In this document: in pieces, positions 21,334 to 32,249 of the stretch
Layout of the letters: every line of letters starts with the position of its first letter
Position numbering within the stretch: the stretch's first letter is position 1
Translations under genes and position numbers: made by a program
Assembly (NCBI GenBank): GCA_963920765.1
Contig: OY987250.1
Coordinates: 4,836,001 to 4,900,000 of the forward strand
Origin: Ulota crispa
Taxonomy: Eukaryota > Streptophyta > Bryopsida > Orthotrichales > Orthotrichaceae
Direction: 5' to 3'
DNA length: 64,000 nt
Notes under the pieces: model-generated
Databases searched by the model: none
The model's input: the letters and a program-made list of their open reading frames with translations, nothing else
What the model was told of the DNA's origin: nothing

Positions 21334-22112
21334 TTAACCCCTAAAGGACCATAGAGCCCAACATGGCCAAAGGGGGTGCTTGGAGGTGTGAAAGTATACA
21401 AAAGAGGCATTTTTAGCTCAAATTTTAGTATGCCACTCAAGTCCAAATGGAGCTACTAGTTCAAGAATTTTTTTTGATTGGCTTGATTTTCCTTGAAGCG
21501 CCTCCTGTGCTCTAGATTCTACATGGAATATGGAGAATGTTCTATTTTTTCAACAATTAGGAGAAGAATGTATTTGGGGAAACAAAGGGAGCAGCTTAGA
21601 GAGCGGATGCAATGGATGCTCTCATGTCTTGTATTGTTCAAGGGAGGAGTTTGGTGATGTGTCATTTTTTTTTCTTGATTTGGGCAAGGTTTTATAGCTC
21701 TAAAGTAAGGAGCTAGTGGAATCTAGCTACTTTCAGTGACCATATCTTTTGGAGTTTTTTATTCCATTTGTGGAGTTTTCTTTTCCATCAAGTATAGCAA
21801 GACACAATTTCATGTGATCAGCCATTAGGTAAGTCTTTTTTTTGAGAAATATAATATGAAAGTTCAAAATCCATATCTTGAACTGTTGCCCAAATTGGAA
21901 AACATGAGATTCTCAATGGTGGGGATTTTGCAGATTTACTTGGATTTGAAATCAAATTAGTTTAAAACATTTGATTTATAATTGGGTATAGAATGGCCAA
22001 TTTGGATTATGTATGTGATTACTTGTTCAACTTTCCAAAAACTTAGGGAATGTGTAGAAGGTTTCATGTTGGAGGTATGTTGAATTTTCTTAGCAAGACG
22101 CTTAGGGGTTAA
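21334..22112. mobile_element. TTAA-flanked element with CCCCTAA termini, weaker copy
   Basis: TTAA at 21334-21337 is followed by CCCCTAAAGGACC. The far end is GACGCTTAGGGG followed by TTAA at 22109-22112. The inverted termini agree only over CCCCTAA, so this 771-bp pairing is less sure than 54088-55022. No transposase-like ORF. Confidence 0.45.
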
Positions 22113-22364
22113 GGTGTCTAGATCTAAGACTCATTACCTACTAGGGCATTTTTCAAATTACACCTCATCTCACAAGCAGTTTTACATCTTGAAATTTTGG
22201 CTATTTTCTAATTTTTTTGATTTTTTTTTACAATACACTTTTAGAACAATCAAAATTGAGGTAATTTTTTTGCTAAATTTAGCCAAAATATTTGCGAGAC
22301 TCTCTACCCCTAAATATACAAAGAAATGGGATCCCTATACAAAGGGTCACATAGGGAACTCATA

Positions 22365-22455
22365 GCATCTTCACCAAGGGGCTTCCCTAGTATTTGTATT
22401 CGGATAGAATTCATCTAGATAGGGAAGAACCTCTCCCACCAAAGCCTCTATCCCC
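22365..22455. repeat. Dispersed repeat G, second copy
   Basis: CATCTTCACCAAGGGGCTTCC and GATAGGGAAGAACCTC match the segment at 20530-20615. Confidence 0.5.
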
Positions 22456-23039
22456 AAAGGTCCAAATATATAAGGTAGACATACCCATACCTAACCGTTT
22501 AAGGGTTTGGAGGTACCTGAAGGTTTTGAAAAATTCAAGAAAAAAGTCAAAGGATTAGCCTTTCAACAAGCTATTATAGAACATTGTTTTTGTGGAAATA
22601 ATTCTTGTAGAATATTTTACATTAAAGGGCAAAGTTGCAACTCATAGGGTTCCTAAAAGCAACTTTAAACTAACCTTGAAATTACTTGGATATTTGATGG
22701 TCCCAATCCCAACCATCTCAAAGCAACCTAGCAATTGACATGTGGCAAAACTTGCTTGTGCAAGCAGAATTCACTACTCCACTTTGGGTTCAAGAGTGGA
22801 CGGTGAACACTTCAAAAGTAGGGTGCGGAATTGAGTGCTGTTGGGGAATGGGTATGTCTACCTTAGAGCTAGAATCTGGATGTGAGGGAGCTCCAATTCC
22901 CTATACAAGGGACCATATATGGAACTCAAATATGGTGAACTATATCATCACTTTTCTCAAAAAAGTGCAATCTATTACCCCCTTTCACTCCTATTTCCTC
23001 TCTTGGCCCACCTCTCCCAACCCATTATAGTAATTGTAT

Positions 23040-23592
23040 AGTGCCCTCCAACAAGTCCTCATACACCTTGTTTTGTCTTTAAAAGAACTTTGCTCATATG
23101 AAGTGTAATTAGATTTTTTTTTGTTTATAAAGCCTAGAAATTTGATTCTTATGCAATCTCAACCAAGCGTACTAAATTTAGTTTCTTGAAAACAAAAACC
23201 TCATTTGTGGTGAGTTATTTTGTATTAAATTCATGGCTTTACATAATAATTGATTAAAAAATATTGGTGATGAATTTTTGAGAGTTAGTTGCATAGGTGT
23301 ATAGAACACATCCATACATACATCTTTTATGCTAAAAAGACCCCCTTTAAGTAACAAAAAATTGATCTACAAAGATTTCAATGTAACTTGTGATATGCTC
23401 AAATTTTGAAAAATAGATATTTTTAAAATTTAACTAGTTCTTCACCAAATCAACATAACATCATGTTGAAAGGTACAAACTTAGTCACAACGTATGAACA
23501 AAATAGCAAAATTTGATTATCATAGAGAAATATCTATTAGCAAATTTATCTAAATGACAAACTTGATGTATGAGGACTTGTTGGAGGGCACT
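23040..23592. mobile_element. Miniature element with a 26-bp perfect inverted terminus
   Basis: AGTGCCCTCCAACAAGTCCT, continuing CATACA, at 23040 is exactly inverted at 23567-23592, and similarity extends a further ten bases. TA dinucleotides lie near both ends. The flanks on each side (22950-23030 and 23745-23870) share a TTACCCCCTTTCACTCCTAT block, so the insertion may sit in a duplicated segment. Confidence 0.7.
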
Positions 23593-23914
23593 GTAGAGAA
23601 AATGACTCCCTCACGAGAAGAACTAGTGGGGCTTGCGGCTTGCCTTTCCCTACTAGCCTATCCCCATCTTTGCTCCCCCTTCATCCAATGGGGATGGAGA
23701 TTGGGAAGCCCCTGGTGGAGATGTTCTCAAATATGATACGGTGTATCTTCACTTTTCCCAAAAAAATGTAATTTGTTACCCCCTTTCACTCCTATTTTCA
23801 CTCTTGGCCCATCTCTCCCCCTTTTTACTCCTAATTCCTCTCTCAGCTCACCTCTCCCAATTCATTTTAGTAACTATGGAGAAAAAAACTCCTAAATGGG
23901 AAAGAACTACAATA

Positions 23915-24306
23915 GGGTAGCGACACCCATAAGCGTCACCATACCCATCGGCGTTGCCTACTCCTGCACCATGTGTTAGTGACCAATGAATACAAAAAAA
24001 AGTTGGTTATGGGTACTTAAGTGATGGTTTTGGGTGACAAAGTGATGGTCGTAGGTGACTTGCATGACGGTTTTGAATGCCCCATTGCATTGTTATAACA
24101 TCTCCTACACACTACTATGCAATTTCAATGATTTTGAGCTTTGAAAAATCTTTGTGAACAGATGCTTGCAATTGGAACTTTGAAATTGATGCCAATATAT
24201 ATTTTTAATTTCCTCTTGGTAATTTACAATAAAATTTTCAAAGTCCATCAATTGAAATTCCTAATCCAAAACCCTTAATTCCACATTTATGGGTGTCGCT
24301 ACCTTA
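23915..24306. mobile_element. Family F inverted-repeat element, short intact copy
   Basis: Ends GGTAGCGACACCCATAAGCG and inverse ATGGGTGTCGCTACCTTAA, about 392 bp. It matches 18258-19011 and 63725-64000, with no nested insertion. It lies just upstream of the ORF at 24726. Confidence 0.75.
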
Positions 24307-24411
24307 ATGGGGTTTACCTTTCCCTATTCCCATCTTTGCACTCCCTTCATCCAAATAAGGGATAGGGAAGCCCCTGGTGGAGATGCTCTAACCCCAAATG
24401 TTCCTTTCCAC

Positions 24412-24603
24412 ATGGCAGGTGTGAACGCGCGATCCCTTCTTCTGGACAGTTCGAGGCGTCAGTGCCTCACACGTGGTTGCAAGGCGCGCGCAAAGACCGC
24501 TGTCCGCACAATTCCGGTACTTCGCCATCATCTTGCACTGCACTCGGGCTGCCAATTCGTCCTCAACCTCCAAATTTGTAGTCAAAATGTTCCTTCCAGA
24601 TAA
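24412..24603 (+). other. Leader with a presequence-like short ORF upstream of the 24726 ORF
   Basis: An ATG at 24412 opens a 63-codon frame that begins MAGVNARSLLLDSSRRQ. It is rich in Arg, Ser and Leu and poor in acidic residues, like a mitochondrial or plastid targeting peptide. It stops at 24601 and is in a different frame from the ORF at 24726. No intron of believable size joins them. It could be a uORF, a missed splice, or a frameshift in the gene or the assembly. Confidence 0.3.
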
Positions 24604-24725
24604 CCAAGTCCTCCCCGATCTCTCAAAGTCACCCGAATTCTCCGTTCCAGGCCACCGATATCGCCAAATTTGATGAGATTCTTGGTTTCCAATGGTGGTG
24701 GAGTTCGGTAGAGGAGGAGAGAGCT

Positions 24726-25217
24726 ATGGAGTATTACAGGGAGGGCAAGGAGACCATGAAGGAGGGCGACGCAATCATGGAGCGCATGATTGCCAAGTGC
24801 GGCAATCGGGAGAGCAAGGACGAGGAGGAGCTGCTGCAGTGGGAGGAGCCGGAGGACACGGGGATGACGGAAGTGGAATTGCAGCCGGAGGAGAAAGTGC
24901 AGTCGAAGGAGGAGGAGAAGAGCGCTTCCGGGAAGGAGGAGTTTATGCGAGAGGTGATGGAGGCTGTGCGACTGACGCGGCAGCCGAGCCCGCGCATGGT
25001 GCAGCGGGAGAAGCTGGTGCGGATGCTGAAGCGCAACATGGAGCGGGCGAACACGCGTCCCGGGAGCTTTGTGGCGGAGAGTTTGCGCTACAACCAGAAT
25101 TTGGCCAGGGCTTACATGCGCTTCGGATTGCAGACGTGTCCTCCCAAGGAAGAGCTCGCGATGCGGGAGAATCGCATGCTGCGAAGGAAGATGATGATGC
25201 TGAGCCAGGAAGATTAG
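24726..25217 (+). CDS. Unrecognised 163-residue charged protein
   Basis: ATG at 24726 to TAG at 25215-25217. The same frame is open upstream to 24582 but has no ATG there, and that part contains KFDEILGFQWWWSS. The protein is highly charged: an acidic, Glu-rich first half (EDEELLQWEEPED) and a basic C-terminal half with REKLVRMLKRNMERAN, RPGSFVAESLRYNQNLARAY and ENRMLRRKMMML. It is probably helical throughout. I do not recognise the family. The ORF is clearly more GC-rich than its surroundings, and frames on both strands are open, so coding is inferred from composition and the conserved-looking C-terminus. The last bases of this exon region are duplicated downstream at 25625-25670. A mitochondrial or ribosome-associated role would only be a guess. 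Confidence 0.5.
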   Translation: MEYYREGKETMKEGDAIMERMIAKCGNRESKDEEELLQWEEPEDTGMTEVELQPEEKVQSKEEEKSASGKEEFMREVMEAVRLTRQPSPRMVQREKLVRMLKRNMERANTRPGSFVAESLRYNQNLARAYMRFGLQTCPPKEELAMRENRMLRRKMMMLSQED

Positions 25218-25219
25218 GG

Positions 25220-26650
25220 AGCAGGCTCAGTCACACAGACGCCGCCAATTTGCGTTCAATAGGTGAGAGAGAGACGTTGTGACAGCTTTGAACTGGTTCT
25301 GTTCAAGAGTTCTTATGTTTGATTTTTACAACCAAATTTGTAGTCCAGTACTGTTCTTGGTGTACCGTGAACTGGTCATTACAAACTGAGAGCATTAATT
25401 CTTACAAAAGTTCGGCAATTGTCTGTAACCGCATCTGAGCATAGTTTCTTGTATTGGAGTGATTATAATTTTTTTATGATTCCAATATACCAGAGAATGC
25501 ATTCTTTGGTTAGTCTATACTAAGGTGATAAACTGATAATAGTTCAACGTTTTATTGGTTACAACATGTTGAATCGGTGTATATTTTCAAAAGCAATGTG
25601 TAACATTAATGCAAAATTTTGGAGTGGGGCCAGGCTTAGTCACATAGACTCCAATTTGCGTTCAGCAGGTGAGAGAGACCTTGTGACAGCTTTGGACTGG
25701 TTTTGTTCAAGAGTTCTTATGTTTGATTTTTACAACCAAATTCGTAGTCCTGTTCTTGGTGTACCATGAACTGGTCATTACAAACTGAGAATATTAATTC
25801 ATAGAGAACAAAAGTTCGGCAATTGTCTCTATAACCGCATCTGAGCATAGTTTCTTAAATTGGAGTGATTATAATTTTTTTATGATTCCAATATATCAGA
25901 GAATGCATTCTCTGGTTAGTCTATACTAAGGTGATAAATTGACAATAGCTCAGCGTTTTACTGGTTACAATATGTTGAACTGGTGTACGTTTTCAAAAGC
26001 TATGTGTAATATTAATGCAAAATTTTGGAGTGTCCAGTACTGTTCTTGGTGTACCATGAACCGGTCATTACAAACTGAGAGCATTAATTCTTAGAGAAGC
26101 TATGTTCGGCACTTGTCTATAACCGCATCTGAGCATAGTTTCTTGTATTGGAGTGGTTATAAGTGTTTTTATGATTCCAATATACCAGAGAATGCATTCT
26201 TTGGTTAGTCTATACTAAGGTAATAAACTAATATTAATAGTTTAGGGTTTTATTTGTTACAACATGTTGAACTGGTGTACATTTGTCAAAAGCAATTAAT
26301 GCAAAATTTTGGAGTGTGGCATTTAGGTAGGTGTCGCAATTAAGTGTGTTACAGAGTTTTTTGTCAAATATACACAATTGTCTATAACCGCATTTGAGCA
26401 TAGTTTCTTGTATTGAAGTGGTTATAATTTTTTTATGACTCCAATATACCAGAGAATGCATTCTTTGGTTAGTCTATACTAAGGTGATAGGCTGATGATA
26501 AACTGATAATAGTTCAGCGTTTTATTGGTTACAACATGTTGAACTGGTGTACATTTTCAAAAGCAATGTGTAACATTAATGCAAAATTTTGGAGTGTGGC
26601 ATTTAGGTAGGTATCGCAATTAAGTGTGTTACAGAGTTTCTTGTCAAATA
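25220..26650. repeat. Degenerate tandem array of four units upstream of the desulfhydrase exons
   Basis: The anchor GAATGCATTCTTTGGTTAGT occurs at about 25495, 25901, 26190 and 26454 (spacings 406, 289 and 264). Other shared blocks are TTGGTGTACCATGAAC, AACCGCATCTGAGCATAG and TTTTCAAAAGCAATGTGTAA. Later units have lost internal parts. The first two units begin with CCAATTTGCGTTCA followed by a GTGAGAGAG donor-like site. Confidence 0.85.
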
Positions 26651-29600
26651 CACATTTTTCTTTGTCGCTGTCGGCTAGTCTGCTTACTTTCCCGTGTGGT
26701 CCTGGCAGAAATCGAATCCGAATTTGCACATCACAAGGCTGGGCTAGCACGTCTCAATAATGGCAGCTTTGGGAGCTGTCCGAAAACGGTGTTAGCTGCA
26801 CAAGCTGTGTGGTCTGAGTTCTGGTTACGCCAGCCTGATGAATGCTACTTTGGACCTCTGGAGACGCGATTGCATCGTGCGCGGAGTGAGGTTGCGAATC
26901 TCATCCATGCGCCTGTTGAGGAAGTGTTTCTTCTGGAGAACGTGACTGCATCCGCTTCCATGGTGGCCGTGGATGTCATGTGGGCTCTTGCTGAAGGTCG
27001 TTACAGCCAGGGCGACTCCATCTTGACATTGAACTTCACATACGGAGCTGTGAAAAAGGCTTTTCAAGTGAGTCGGTCTCTCCTTCCCTCGCAATTCTAC
27101 GGTAGAGGGTGGAGTAACTGTTATTAGAGTCATGGACAGAAAGTCGTAGTCCTTTTTAAAAAAGCAATCTCACGCAATCATAACTTTACCAAATCTAAAA
27201 CTAATTACACATTTGAAAAGCCTAGAAAAAGGAGCAAATTTTGTTAAACTTTGACATAAATCTAATTAGGAGAAGTGTTATAAAAAAGATCATTTGAAAA
27301 AAAAAAAATCCAATTATGATTTAAATGCTTTTAAAATCACTACAACTTTGTCAACAATTTACCACCAATATATTCTCAATCTATTTTCAATGTACAACAA
27401 GTTTGCTTGAGTTGAGGCAATTTCAATTTCTAAAAGGCAGGTAAAAGCCACAAAGATGTAGATTTTGGTAAAAGTTGATAAATATGGCATACTCATTTGT
27501 GCAAAATTGCTTTTGGCATGGATTAAAAGCATGAAATAAGAATAATCTACTTGTCAAATTCTAATACATTTCATCCCCTTACCAAGCTTTTTAAACATAT
27601 GATTACTTTTTAATTTAATGAAGAATTGAATGTGCGGAAGGGATTTAAAAAAAGACTACAACTTTATGTCCAGGACTCTATCCTTGATTGCAGCTCTACT
27701 CATTACTGTTGCATTGCTATTCATCAAGTGAATTTTGACTCATCCCTTGTTACACCCTCAACTTGTCAAGTTACATAAATTCTATTCATACTGTGTTAGT
27801 GAACCTTGATGAGTTGCAAAGTTTTTTGTTGAGTTGCAAAGCAACTTGTTGATGCTTACATTGGAGCACCCGCACGTTGCAAATGCTTGTTTCTTTGCAC
27901 TTGTACAGTCTCTGCAACTTGTCAAGATTCACTAACACTATACAATGAGAATTTATGTAATTTGACAAGTTGAGGGTGTAACAAGCGACGAGTCTCTTTT
28001 TTTTTAATTTTTTTGATGAATAGCAATGCAACAGTGACGATTAGAGTTGCAAGCAAGGATAATAACACATTTCCTTGATCGAAAAAAAAATCGGAAAGAA
28101 TTTTCTCGCAATGACAAAACATAGTGATGACAACTGTACTTTGTCACGTATCTCTTGGAGTCTTGTAGAATTACGTTTGGTTTTTTTGGAAACGAAATGG
28201 AAAAAAATCCTATTTATGTCCACTAAATGGGGTTAATTAATTTCATAAAATCGTTTACAACACTTCTTATAATCGAAATTCTATAATTTTAAGAACCAGC
28301 ATTCGATTCTATCAGCTCATTAAGTTTTGCACACTCTTACTCTTGTTACAAGTGCCATATCTAAGGATTAATACCCTTGTCACTTAGCTACTTTCAACTC
28401 CATGCATTTTCTTAATATGTTTTATGTATATCCTTATAATGAAGGAATCATTTAAGATGTTAATGTGACCATTGTACTGCCTTTTATGGGATGGTTTCAA
28501 GGAAATCGTTTCGAGAGGCCCTTATTTTAGTACCCTTCATTTGTGCCTTTAACAGTGTATCCGTGAATGCAGGCTTATGCTGCAAGAGCAGGAGCAAGGA
28601 TTTTTCAAGTTGAGATTCCCTTTCCAGTGGCTTCTGAGAAGCAGATCCTACAAATCTTTGAAAATGCATTGAAAAAGGAGAGAGAGGAGCATCCTTCAAG
28701 TACAATTCGCCTGGCAGTCTTTGACCATATCATCTCCATGCCCACAATGATATTACCGGTATGTCAGTTGGTAAAGCTCTGTCGCAGCTACGGAGTTGAG
28801 AATATCTTCATCGATGGAGCACATGGCATCGGAAACCTTGAACTCAACATGAAAGAAATTGACGCTGATTACTATACTAGCAATTTGCACAAGTGGATGT
28901 TTGCGCCTACGACGGCTGCTTTTTTTCATTGCAAGTCGAAGCATCTCGCTCGCCTCCATCATCCCATCATATCGCACTTGTATGGATCTGGAATCGTGGC
29001 GGAGTGCTCGTGGGTCGGTACCCGGGACTATAGCGCTCTTATCGCAGTTCCTGAATCTATTCAATTTGTAAAGGATATGGCTGGGAGCATTGAGGAATAC
29101 AGTAAAGAGAATCACTGCAAGGTTGTAGCTAAGGCTGAAATGCTTGCAAATGCTTGGGGTACGTACTTGGGTACGCCACCGGAGATGTGTGCAGCTATGG
29201 CCATGGTGGCTCTGCCTGCTACTTTGAACGTCTCTTCTCAGGTAACACATTTCACTCTGCTAAAGCTACTTGTGTAGAAAGAAAAAGTCCTCAAACACCT
29301 GTCAGAATACACTTATACCGCTTTGGGTCTCTTGCATACTTGCCTCACTGTCATCGACTGTAGCACTTTTGCCACAAAATGAAATCATGACATGGTCATG
29401 TCTTGGAACCCCAAGCTGACCAATCAATGAGGTAATTGTGAAAGGTGAGGGTGCGCTAAAACTATCTCCACTCTAAAAACTTTTTTAGCACTAAGGTACA
29501 TACTTTTGAGTTTTCAGTGTACTGTACAAATTGTGAACATTTCAGGTTGGAGAAGTCCTCTCATTTTAGTTTCAAAAGTTTTGAACTAACTCTATAAGTG

Positions 29601-30664
29601 TCAGTGCTAATGAGAGCTTAGTTGAGAAAATGATTTGAGGTCTGGAAGGCCAATGAGAAATTAGATCTTTAATGGACGGCTTTATGGACGTCCCACCTTA
29701 TGCATCACGCAACTAATGAGAATTATTCTTTGCTTGGTTGTTGAAAGATAAAATCCCGAACGGACATTGTAACCATAATATGGTTGCAATCTTTGAGAAG
29801 TCACTATGTGTTCAATCTTCATTTTTTAATAAAGATTAGTTTTTGTTCTTGAAACTCATGGTAATTGTACATTTGATATTTTAAATCTAATGCTTGAAAG
29901 CACGTCTACGTATGTACTTTCTACATGTCCAAAAGATCCACAATATTATTTTGGGGTTGTGTAGGTCGTCCTTTGCGTTTGGCAAAGTTGCCAGACCTCT
30001 AGGCATGGAAAAAGTATCCGTTTTCGGGATAATTCTCATGAAATTTAGAGAAATCACATGTTCTAAATTTTTTTTGCTATTCCGGGACTAATTAGAAGTC
30101 AAAGCTTTGATAACACTGTACAAAGTATGACCTTCAGGCTTCCAAATCCTTTCTTGGCTTGGTCGTTGAAGGACAGTTGCAGTTGCTGAAATATCTCAGC
30201 ATGGGGTTTTTATTCCATGCAAATTGCAAACTTTTTCAACCCTCTATAACTTTGTAATTACGAATTATCAGTTTCCTGAGAATCCATCATGATCTGTACA
30301 CATCTGATTGAATATGTCAATCTTTGAGCACTTGTAAGAGGAGCCCGGTTGTCCCTGAAACAGTCCAACTAGTGATGGTGAATGCATATCATGATGGAGC
30401 TGTTCTTGATATAGATATATGTTGACGTTTCAGGCGGCTTTGTTTTCTCTACGGAAGCGATTGCGAGAAGAATATCAAGTAGAGGTGCATCTTTTCTATG
30501 CAGGAAACTCGACATCAGCCTCTGTTCAAGCCATTCCTCAAGACAGGTTGGGGATCACTGCTTACGTGCGCATATCTCACCAAATTTACAACAAAAGTGA
30601 TGATTACATCAAGCTGAAAAATGCAATCAACGGTATTTCATTTGAAAGTCAGTCACGCTCTTGA
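25566..30664 (+). CDS. L-cysteine desulfhydrase-like PLP enzyme (aminotransferase class V)
   Basis: Exons: 25566-25668 (candidate first exon), 26709-27067, 28573-29241 and 30434-30664; together 453 residues. The phases agree (1, 0, 0). Family landmarks are EIESEFAHHKAGLARLNNGS near the start, FIDGAHGIG with the PLP-binding Asp, and NLHKW with the PLP-binding Lys (codon at 28891). SWVGTRDYSA and GITAYVRISHQIYNK near the C-terminus complete the set. This arrangement matches plant LCD (At3g62130 type), a PLP enzyme releasing H2S, pyruvate and ammonia from L-cysteine. Isopenicillin-N-epimerase-like annotations belong to the same family. Exon 1 lies in the tandem array; it was chosen because it has an ATG and a phase-1 donor, and gives the usual length. 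Its start is uncertain, while the other three exons are firm. The first long intron carries two foldback elements. Confidence 0.85.
27125..27680. mobile_element. Miniature inverted-repeat element in the desulfhydrase intron
   Basis: The left end TAGAGTCATGGACAGAAAGT, continuing CGTAGTC, is matched by the inverted right end GACTACAACTTTATGTCCAG, continuing GACTCTA and ending at 27680. About 556 bp, in the intron between 27067 and 28573. Confidence 0.65.
27681..28060. mobile_element. Second foldback element, directly abutting the first
   Basis: TCCTTGATTGCAGCTCTA..CTGTTGCATTGCTATTCATC is inverted at 28010-28060. Inner arms include ACACCCTCAACTTGTCAAGT against ACTTGTCAAATTACATAAAT-type sequence. 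The loop holds repeats of GAGTTGCAAAG. Confidence 0.65.
29242..30433. other. Last intron of the desulfhydrase-like gene
   Basis: 1.19 kb between donor CAG|GTAACA and acceptor TTTCAG|GCG. No element with clear borders seen. Confidence 0.6.
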
Positions 30665-32007
30665 CTATCTTTGTATTTATAATCTAAGCATTTCTATTTT
30701 TTACATTGAAATTAAAAATGAAGTCCACTTAACAAAGAAATAGTTGAGGTTTGATTCTGAACCTTTTCTCCATCCTTTGCTCCTTGAAAGAATATGAGTG
30801 ATCAGATGAGATATACTCATTAATACTTTTCTGTAGAACTTTGTTTGTACCTTATAAGGTTGGAGTTTCTGATTCTGAAAACAACGTAGTGGGTCAGTGT
30901 TTAACTCCTCTTACAATTCCTTTGGAGCAACGATAATGTTACTCTTTACGCAGGGATGATGCTTTTCAGCAAAGGAACCTGATTGAGAAACATCAGTGGA
31001 GCATCATGCAGATTAAGGCTGAACTCTATTGCTGAGAATTATACCGATGCTCTGGGACCTCTACCTTCTTCTATCTGTTATGAAACCATATTTCCAGGAA
31101 TTCTGGCTTACTTGGCTTGGGTTTATTTCATCATGCTGCAAGGTCAAGGAACTCCATCCTTGGTATTTTAAAATTTGAGAAAGAGACCAGTGCTTGAAGA
31201 ACCATGCCAGGTAATAAGCTGGATGAGCACGGACTGTAAATGCTCTGATTAAGTGCCGAAAGCATCTGGAAGCTGAATTAGCCCTTCTTTAGTACAGTAA
31301 TAACTCTGTTTTTGCAGGGGACTTAATGTGCAATGTGCTAGATGTTTATGTATGATGAAACATGTGATCATACAATTTGCAGTTCAGGTCTTGGATGTCT
31401 TAGAGCTCTATAGGAAAACAAATAAATTGTGAAGTTATGGCAATACATCAAAGATATTTTTAGATCTAATTCTATCTCATGTTTTTTTATCTTTGTCCTC
31501 TAATAAGTATGTAATAAACAAGTTTTAGTTGTGTGTTTTGGTAATACAGAGTATAAAAACTTAGAATACTAACTTTGACAATTAAGCAAAAGTCGAGTGC
31601 TTATGAAAATTAACAAAATGGTGAATAGAAATTGAATTGCTTATCCTGAAGTCAAATTACAACAATTTATCATCATTTATGCATTTTGATCTAAAATTAC
31701 TTGTGGTCATGACTCTCAATCATCTGCATTATTAATAAATATAACATTCTATACTACATTGTACCTCATGTGGTTAGATGTGCACATTGGCATGTGTATT
31801 GTTGTTTAGTCTAAAATGATTACTATTCAAAATTTAATAAAGAACGGTGGGTACTTTTTCTCAAAAGTATATATAATGGAAATCATGGTTTTGAAATGAC
31901 GTAAAGGTAGTACATGGCAAAGTTCTAGGAGATTCAACATTTCTTATTTTGCATACTTGTAATATCCTGGTAAAAAAGGTGGTCCTTCTTTGCTAACAAA
32001 GCCTTCA
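30665..32007. other. 3' flank of the desulfhydrase-like gene and intergenic DNA
   Basis: A short ORF at 30983-31171 begins with a non-ATG-supported frame and shows no family motif; it is probably 3' untranslated or intergenic. No other gene seen. Confidence 0.4.
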
Positions 32008-32249
32008 ACACCATATTTGTTAATTTGGGAAAAACGGGTCATTTTGGGACTTTCAGATTTTTGATATAAAGGTTTTAGGTGACCTCCTAAAACCTACATT
32101 GTCCTCACTTGAGAGGAGAAATTTGCAAGGGAAAAAATCTAACTCAAACTGAATCTGATACCTTCAAATTTGGTTTAAAGTAACATTTTGGGTTTAAGGT
32201 GGATTACAAAGTGAGACACCTATTTTTCCCAAATTAACGAATATGGTGT
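32008..32249. mobile_element. Family I miniature element
   Basis: Ends ACACCATATTTGTTAATTTG and inverse CAAATTAACGAATATGGTGT, about 242 bp. Other copies are at 35862-36106, about 59365-59600 and 62905-63165. Confidence 0.7.

Noticed and set aside
24734-25054. Antisense Ser/Cys-rich ORF over the 24726 ORF
   Set aside because: Mirror of purine-rich Glu/Lys codons on the plus strand.
24692-25282. 196-codon Gly/Ala/Glu-rich frame overlapping the 24726 ORF
   Set aside because: Looks like the out-of-frame shadow of the GC-rich ORF. Only its last codons might serve as an exon end, and that is discussed as a finding.
28753-29250. 165-codon minus-strand ORF
   Set aside because: Antisense to the well supported desulfhydrase exon 28573-29241.
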